From CAZWXH01 sp964637725 (GTDB lineage Bacteria > Bacillota_I > Bacilli_A > Erysipelotrichales > Coprobacillaceae): a stretch of 16,975 bases of DNA. A model generated the notes under the pieces. It saw nothing but the letters and a program-made list of their open reading frames with translations. It made no database searches and was not told the origin of the DNA. The position numbers and the translations under genes are program-made. How positions within the stretch are numbered: the stretch's first letter is position 1; every line of letters begins with the position of its first letter. The stretch spans positions 1 to 16,975 of the forward strand of contig CAZWXH010000033.1 of assembly GCA_964637725.1 (NCBI GenBank), read 5' to 3'. Below, in pieces: positions 12,629 through 16,975 of the stretch.

Positions 12629-13936
12629 ATGCAAAAAGGAATTGTAGCAATTGTTGGTCGTGCTAATGTTGGAAAGTCAACGATTTTTAATCGTATTATA
12701 GGAGAGCGTATTTCCATTGTAGAAGATATTCCAGGTGTCACTCGTGATCGTATTTATGCGAATGCATCATGGTTAACACGTGATTTTCGTTTAATTGATA
12801 CTGGTGGTATTGAATTAGACGATGCTTCTTTTACTGATCAAATTAAAATGCAAGCAGAAATTGCGATTGAAGAAGCAGATGTTATTATATTTGTAGTAAA
12901 TGGAAGAGAAGGCTTAACAAAAGAAGATCATTTTGTAGCAAGAATGCTACAAAAATCTAATAAACCAATTGTTTTAGCGGTTAATAAAATAGATGACCAA
13001 GCCTTTAAAGATAATATATATGATTTTTATAGTTTAGGAATTGGAGAACCAATTCCCGTATCTGGAAGTCATGGGATTGGGATTGGTGATATCTTAGATG
13101 AAGTTGTTAAGATTATGCCAGATGTTGAAGAAGAAGTCGTTGAAGGAGAAATTCGTTTTTCAATCATCGGTCGTCCAAACGTTGGTAAATCTTCACTCAC
13201 GAATGCAATGTTAGGTGAAGAACGTGTCATTGTTTCAAATATAGAGGGAACAACACGTGACGCTATTGACACTGCTTTTGTAAAAGATGATCAAAAATAT
13301 CGTGTTATTGATACGGCGGGAATGCGTAAAAAAGGAAAAATCTATGAGAGTGTAGAAAAGTATTCAATCTTACGTGCTTTATCAGCGGTTGAAAAAAGTG
13401 ATGTTGTTTTGGTTGTTATTGATGGAGAAAGAGGAATTATTGAACAAGATAAGCATGTTGCTGGAAATGCACATGAAGCAGGTAAAGGTGTTATTTTAGT
13501 TGTTAATAAATGGGATCTTGTAAGCAAAGACGAACGAACTATGGCTAATATGGAAAAAGAATTACGTGAACATTTTAAATATTTGGATTATGCTCCAATC
13601 GTATTTGTTTCTGCTAAAGAGAAAAAACGAGTTAATTTATTATTTCCTTTAATTCAAGAAGTTTATGCTAATAACCACAAACGTGTGACAACAAGTGTCT
13701 TAAATGATATTTTACTTGATGCTCAAGCAATGAATCCGACTACAACATTCAATGGTGGAAGATTAAAAATATATTATGCAAATCAAGTCAGTATTTGTCC
13801 ACCAACATTTGTATTATTTGGAAATGAACCTCAATATCTTCATTTCAGTTATAAACGTTATTTAGAAAACAGGCTTCGTGAAGCTTTTGGTTTTGAAGGA
13901 ACACCAATTCATATTATTTGTCGAAAGAGGGATTAA
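12629..13936 (+). CDS. der: Ribosome biogenesis GTPase Der (EngA)
   Basis: A 435-residue double-GTPase that assists maturation of the 50S subunit. G domain 1 has GRANVGKST (10-18), GVTRDR, DTGG and NKID; G domain 2 has GRPNVGKSS, GTTRDA, DTAGMRKKG and NKWD. The C-terminal KH-like domain ends with FGFEGTPIHIICRKRD. Both nucleotide sites are intact. It stands 16 bp after cmk and 2 bp before gpsA, so the three genes are surely co-transcribed. Confidence 0.98.
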   Translation: MQKGIVAIVGRANVGKSTIFNRIIGERISIVEDIPGVTRDRIYANASWLTRDFRLIDTGGIELDDASFTDQIKMQAEIAIEEADVIIFVVNGREGLTKEDHFVARMLQKSNKPIVLAVNKIDDQAFKDNIYDFYSLGIGEPIPVSGSHGIGIGDILDEVVKIMPDVEEEVVEGEIRFSIIGRPNVGKSSLTNAMLGEERVIVSNIEGTTRDAIDTAFVKDDQKYRVIDTAGMRKKGKIYESVEKYSILRALSAVEKSDVVLVVIDGERGIIEQDKHVAGNAHEAGKGVILVVNKWDLVSKDERTMANMEKELREHFKYLDYAPIVFVSAKEKKRVNLLFPLIQEVYANNHKRVTTSVLNDILLDAQAMNPTTTFNGGRLKIYYANQVSICPPTFVLFGNEPQYLHFSYKRYLENRLREAFGFEGTPIHIICRKRD

Positions 13937-13938
13937 TT

Positions 13939-14946
13939 ATGAGCAAAGTAGCAATTTTAGGAACAGGAAGTTGGGCAACAGCTCTTGCGAGAGTTCTAAA
14001 CGATAATCACCATACTGTTATGATGTATGGTATTGATCAAAATGAAATTGATGATATTAATGAAAGACATTGTAATTACAAGTATTTTAAGAATGTTGAG
14101 TTAGAAAAAGAAATTCAAGCAACTGATTCTTTATCAGAAGCATTAGAAGATGCAACATATCTTTTAATTACTATACCAACTCAATTTATTAGAGAAACTT
14201 TAGAAAAGATTAAACCATTACTACAAAACAAAATAACAATCATTAATGCAGCTAAAGGTTTTGATATGCAAAGCAATATGCGTATTTCTGATACAATTCG
14301 TTCAATTTTGACAGAACAAGACATACATCCAGTTGTTTCATTAATTGGACCTTCGCATGCTGAAGAAGTGGTTTTAAGAATACTAACAGCAGTTAGTGCA
14401 GTGTCTTTAAATGAAGAAACAGCTAAAGACGTTCAAAAACTATTCTCTAATCATTATTTTAGAGTATATAGTGCAACCGATGAAATCGGTGCTGAATATG
14501 GTGCGGCTTATAAAAATGTTATTGCAGTAGCTTCGGGGATTATTGCTGGACTTGGTTTTGGTGATAACACAAGAGCCGCCTTAATAACAAGAGGCTTATA
14601 TGAAATGTCATTATATGGTGTAGCTAAAGGTGGTATTAGAGAAACTTACTTTGGTTTAACTGGTATTGGTGATCTCGTTGTCACTTGTTCTTCAGTTCAT
14701 TCTAGAAACTTCCAAGCCGGTTATGAGATTGGAAAATCTAATCGTGCAAGCGACTTTATGACTCATAATACAAAAACATGTGAAGGGATTCGTACTTGTA
14801 AAGTTATTCATGATGATGTTGCAGGCCATGATTATAATATTGAAATCCCAATTGTTGATGCGGTATATAGAGTTTTATATGAAAATGCATCACCAAAAGA
14901 AACAATTGATCAATTAATGTCCAGAGAATTAAAAGCTGAACAATAA
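13939..14946 (+). CDS. gpsA: NAD(P)-dependent glycerol-3-phosphate dehydrogenase
   Basis: A 335-residue enzyme that reduces dihydroxyacetone phosphate to sn-glycerol 3-phosphate for phospholipid synthesis. The Rossmann motif ILGTGSWATALA starts at residue 6. Other conserved parts are NAAKGFD, LIGPSHAEEV, EYGAAYKNVIAVASGII with the catalytic Lys, TRGLYEM and GIGDLVVTCSS..SRN. The start is the ATG at 13939, preceded by GAGGGAT; the open frame extends 7 codons into der without a better signal. It ends the der cluster; the spoVIF promoter overlaps its 3' end. Confidence 0.97.
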   Translation: MSKVAILGTGSWATALARVLNDNHHTVMMYGIDQNEIDDINERHCNYKYFKNVELEKEIQATDSLSEALEDATYLLITIPTQFIRETLEKIKPLLQNKITIINAAKGFDMQSNMRISDTIRSILTEQDIHPVVSLIGPSHAEEVVLRILTAVSAVSLNEETAKDVQKLFSNHYFRVYSATDEIGAEYGAAYKNVIAVASGIIAGLGFGDNTRAALITRGLYEMSLYGVAKGGIRETYFGLTGIGDLVVTCSSVHSRNFQAGYEIGKSNRASDFMTHNTKTCEGIRTCKVIHDDVAGHDYNIEIPIVDAVYRVLYENASPKETIDQLMSRELKAEQ

Positions 14947-14966
14947 TAGGAAAGATGCATATATTA
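14939..14966 (+). promoter_or_regulatory. Sigma-K-like promoter of spoVIF
   Basis: AACA (14939-14942, core AC 14940-14941), 16 bp, CATATATTA (14958-14966) fits the sigma-K pattern AC-N16/17-CATANNNTA at every specified base. spoVIF of B. subtilis is expressed late in the mother cell. Confidence 0.55.
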
Positions 14967-14980
14967 TCTTAGGTGATAAA

Positions 14981-15223
14981 ATGGATAAGAATGATAAGTT
15001 AATAGACAGAGTCTCTTCAAAGACGAATGTCTCTAAACAAGATATTTTTGCTTTGGCATCAGATTTACAAACAAAAGATTTGAATGATGAAGAAAGTATC
15101 AAAGAATTTGTTTATAAGGTGTCTAAAATGGCAAATAAACAAGTCAAACCCGAACAAATGAATAAAATCATTGCGGTTATTAAAAACAATAAAGTCCCTA
15201 ATGATATTAATAAATTGATTTAA
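14981..15223 (+). CDS. spoVIF: Stage VI sporulation protein F-like
   Basis: An 80-residue protein resembling SpoVIF (YjcC) in length and pattern: VSSKTNVSKQDIFALASDLQTKDLNDEESI, cited here as TNVSKQDIFALASDLQ and DLNDEESIKEFVYKVSKMA, and the ending MNKIIAVIKNNKVPNDINKL. In Bacillus SpoVIF is a mother-cell protein needed for spore coat assembly. AGGTGAT lies before the ATG, and a sigma-K-like promoter lies upstream. It is alone in its unit, closed by a strong terminator. In combination with SpmA, SpmB and DacB it indicates that the organism can make spores, or recently could. Confidence 0.82.
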   Translation: MDKNDKLIDRVSSKTNVSKQDIFALASDLQTKDLNDEESIKEFVYKVSKMANKQVKPEQMNKIIAVIKNNKVPNDINKLI

Positions 15224-15254
15224 ACAAAGTCTTCATCTATGACTTTGTTTTTTT
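15222..15254 (+). terminator. Intrinsic terminator of spoVIF
   Basis: AAACAAAGTC (15222-15231) pairs with GACTTTGTTT (15241-15250) around a 9-nt loop, followed by more T. The stop codon overlaps the left arm. Confidence 0.9.
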
Positions 15255-15255
15255 C

Positions 15256-15284
15256 TTGAAATTATTTGATTGAAGAAGTATACT
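15256..15284 (+). promoter_or_regulatory. Sigma-A promoter of the ABC-F leader
   Basis: TTGAAA (15256-15261), 17 bp, TATACT (15279-15284). Predicted transcription start is about 15291, 170 nt before the ABC-F ATG and only a few bases before the leader SD. Confidence 0.85.
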
Positions 15285-15307
15285 AAAAGTAGAGATGAGG
15301 TGTAAGG

Positions 15308-15328
15308 ATGTATACATTTTCTTGCTAA
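15308..15328 (+). CDS. ABC-F leader peptide MYTFSC (uORF)
   Basis: ATG-TAT-ACA-TTT-TCT-TGC-TAA encodes six residues. GAGG (15297-15300) lies 7 nt before the ATG, a good SD. The last four codons form the left arm of the P1 hairpin, and the SD and start are also inside P1. Its position is that of known leader peptides on which antibiotic-stalled ribosomes induce ABC-F and erm genes. The sequence does not match any leader peptide I remember. Confidence 0.7.
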   Translation: MYTFSC

Positions 15329-15410
15329 AACTAAATGCATACCAAAAATAGTTCTTTTTGTTATGCTCGCAAGAAAATAAACATGACACCTTTTTATTAT
15401 GCCAAAGTAG

Positions 15411-15437
15411 CGACAAGTTTATTTTCTTGTCGTTTTT
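15411..15437 (+). terminator. Attenuator terminator upstream of the ABC-F gene
   Basis: CGACAAG (15411-15417) and CTTGTCG (15426-15432) form a perfect stem with loop TTTATTTT, followed by TTTTT (15433-15437). It lies 22 nt before the ABC-F start, so it can only act as an attenuator. Confidence 0.85.
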
Positions 15438-15459
15438 ATAATAAGGAGGAGATAATAAT

Positions 15460-16950
15460 ATGTCATTAATACAAGTACAACATTTAAGTTTTTATTATGA
15501 TGGAAGTTATGATTATATATTTGATGATGTTTCATTTTCTTTTGATAGTTCTTTTAAAACAGCTTTGATTGGAAGAAATGCCAGAGGAAAAACAACTTTT
15601 TTAAAGTTGTTAATGAAAGAATATAAATATCAAGGAGAAATTACAATAAGTGAAAAGTGTCAGTATTTTCCTTATCAAGTTAAAGATATACAACAAAACA
15701 CTCTAGATGTCTGTTTAAAAATTGAAGCATCTATTGAACAATGGCAACTTGAAAGAGAACTCAATTTACTACAAGTAGATTTAAATGTTCTCTATCGACC
15801 TTTTCACACTTTATCACAAGGTGAACAGACAAAAGTGTTATTAGCTATATTGTTTTTAAAAGAGAACTCTTTTTTACTGATAGATGAACCAACGAATCAT
15901 TTAGATCAATATTCTAGAGAAATAGTCGCAAAGTATTTACGAAGACAAAAAGGTTTTTTATTGGTAAGTCATGATCGTTATTTTATTGATCAATGTTGTG
16001 ATCATATTATTGCGATCAATAAAACAACAATTGATGTTGTTAGTGGGAATTTCTCTTCATGGCAAGTTGATAAACAGAAGAAGGATCAATCAGAGATAGA
16101 AAGAAATCAAAAGTTAAAGAAAGATATTGTGAAGTTAGAAGATTCCAGACGTCAAAGTGCAACTTGGTCGGATAAAGTGGAAAAGAGTAAAACTGGTCAA
16201 AGAGTTTCAGGGTTAAAACCTGATAGAGGTCATATTGGTCATATGGCGGCTAAAATGATGAAGAGGTCTAAGAATGTTGAGAATCGAAAAAACAAGGCTA
16301 TAAGTGAAAGAAAAGGTCTATTAAGAGATATAGAAGAATATGATGACTTGAAGATATTTCCTTTGCTTTATCATCAATCGAATTTATTATATTTTTCGCA
16401 TTTTTCATTATTCTATGATCAAAAGATATTGTTCAAAGATTTATCTTTTTCTATTCAAAACCATGATCGTATTGTTTTAAAAGGAAAAAACGGATGTGGG
16501 AAATCAAGTGTGATTTCATTTATACTTCATCAATCAATTGGATATTCTGGTGAATACTTGATTGGATCAAATCTTAAAATTTCTTATGTACCTCAAGATT
16601 GTTCAATGATTCAAGGATATATTGATGAATTTATTAGAGAATATAATGTTGATAATACTTTAGTCAAAACTATCCTTAGAAAACTTGGCTTTTCTAGAAG
16701 TCATTTTGAAAAGAGAGTTGAACATTTAAGTGAAGGTCAAAAGAAAAAGGTTATGCTTGCTATATCATTAGCGACATCAGCTCACTTATATATTTGGGAT
16801 GAACCGTTAAACTATATTGATGTGTTTTCAAGAATTCAAATCGAAAAATTGATTCAAGATTACAAACCAACATTATTGTTCGTAGAACATGATGTTACTT
16901 TTCAACAAAATATTGCGACAAGGATCATTGATTTTGATGAACTTGTTTGA
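15460..16950 (+). CDS. ABC-F ribosomal protection protein, Lsa type
   Basis: A 496-residue soluble protein of two ABC domains without transmembrane segments. Domain 1 has Walker A GRNARGKTT (38-46), signature LSQGEQTK and Walker B FLLIDEPTNHLD. The linker (about 205-305) includes TWSDKVEKSKTG, DRGHIGHMAAKMMKRSK, a strong resemblance to Lsa-type proteins. Domain 2 has GKNGCGKSS, LSEGQKKKV and LYIWDEPLNYID. Lsa proteins bind the ribosomal E site and displace lincosamides, streptogramin A and pleuromutilins, so the same spectrum is likely but unproven. Walker A of domain 1 has Ala where Gly is usual (GxxAxGK). AAGGAGGAG (15443-15451) precedes the ATG. Control by attenuation is supported by the leader. 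Confidence 0.9.
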   Translation: MSLIQVQHLSFYYDGSYDYIFDDVSFSFDSSFKTALIGRNARGKTTFLKLLMKEYKYQGEITISEKCQYFPYQVKDIQQNTLDVCLKIEASIEQWQLERELNLLQVDLNVLYRPFHTLSQGEQTKVLLAILFLKENSFLLIDEPTNHLDQYSREIVAKYLRRQKGFLLVSHDRYFIDQCCDHIIAINKTTIDVVSGNFSSWQVDKQKKDQSEIERNQKLKKDIVKLEDSRRQSATWSDKVEKSKTGQRVSGLKPDRGHIGHMAAKMMKRSKNVENRKNKAISERKGLLRDIEEYDDLKIFPLLYHQSNLLYFSHFSLFYDQKILFKDLSFSIQNHDRIVLKGKNGCGKSSVISFILHQSIGYSGEYLIGSNLKISYVPQDCSMIQGYIDEFIREYNVDNTLVKTILRKLGFSRSHFEKRVEHLSEGQKKKVMLAISLATSAHLYIWDEPLNYIDVFSRIQIEKLIQDYKPTLLFVEHDVTFQQNIATRIIDFDELV

Positions 16951-16975
16951 CAAAATATTTTCTAAACAGTACAAT

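Larger units (their letters stand above)
15291..15459 (+). promoter_or_regulatory. Transcription attenuator leader of the ABC-F gene
   Basis: The leader holds mutually exclusive structures. Hairpin P1 pairs ATTTTCTTGC (15316-15325, in the leader ORF) with GCAAGAAAAT (15369-15378); it is lengthened by ATGT 15308-15311 with ACAT 15381-15384 and by AGGTGT 15298-15303 with ACACCT 15386-15391, and it encloses a second hairpin (15338-15367, GCATA.CAAAAA / TTTTTG.TATGC). The antiterminator pairs 15370-15382 with 15417-15429, 13 perfect base pairs, sharing its left arm with P1 and its right arm with the terminator. A ribosome stalled on the leader ORF would block P1, release the left arm, form the antiterminator and let RNA polymerase reach the ABC-F gene. 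Confidence 0.85.

Noticed and set aside
13069..13527. Two minus-strand ORFs within der
   Set aside because: Shadows of a highly conserved GTPase gene, serine/proline-rich translations typical of antisense frames.
15335..15469. A 44-codon ORF (start MHTKNSS) across the attenuator and into the ABC-F start
   Set aside because: No SD precedes it, its sequence is dictated by the three RNA helices, and the six-codon ORF at 15308 has a proper SD and position.
1..16975. Mobile elements, CRISPR, tRNA or rRNA genes
   Set aside because: I looked for transposase or integrase motifs, regularly spaced repeats and cloverleaf patterns and saw none.

Overview
This is a low-GC, densely packed chromosomal segment from a Firmicute. 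Spore genes are present (SpmA, SpmB, a sporulation DD-carboxypeptidase and a SpoVIF-like protein). Shine-Dalgarno sites, sigma-A-type promoters and intrinsic terminators are all of the Firmicute kind. The combination of very low GC, a B12-radical SAM protein, a small ferredoxin and the cmk-der-gpsA-spoVIF order fits an anaerobic gut spore-former, plausibly Erysipelotrichia/Coprobacillaceae. That taxonomic placement is inference only. I see no tRNA, rRNA, CRISPR array, insertion sequence or phage gene.

Layout. (1) 1-1531: the 3' end of a B12-binding radical SAM gene, converging with and overlapping a YjdF/DUF2238-like membrane protein, then an isolated BrxF-like P-loop protein. (2) 1665-3784: a probable autoregulated PadR operon of PadR, a HAAS/DUF1700-DUF3887 membrane protein, a DUF3784-PH membrane protein and a small membrane protein. 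(3) 3834-5399: a minimal sirtuin lacking the zinc ribbon, a convergent two-TM protein whose stop shares a TTAA with the sirtuin stop, and a divergent DUF5662 HD-like protein. (4) 5556-7684: a LacI-family regulator divergent from aldose 1-epimerase, with two identical 11-bp operator candidates 22 bp apart. (5) 7738-9815: dacB-spmA-spmB with overlapping genes, a spore-cortex operon behind a sigma-E-like promoter. (6) 9859-11147: rluB, a small zinc-ribbon protein and a minus-strand ferredoxin. (7) 11259-14946: an acidic tail-anchored protein, then cmk, der and gpsA with an intrinsic-terminator-like hairpin directly before the cmk Shine-Dalgarno. (8) 14981-15223: spoVIF with a sigma-K-like promoter. 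(9) 15256-16950: an Lsa-type ABC-F protein behind a long regulated leader.

The most striking element is the 15291-15459 leader of the ABC-F gene. It has a consensus promoter, a six-codon leader peptide (MYTFSC), a long hairpin containing that peptide's SD and coding region, an intrinsic terminator, and a perfect 13-bp antiterminator pairing that excludes both hairpins. It is the textbook geometry of drug-responsive ribosome-mediated transcription attenuation, readable directly from the sequence. This type of control is known for ABC-F resistance genes, but this particular leader looks worth describing.
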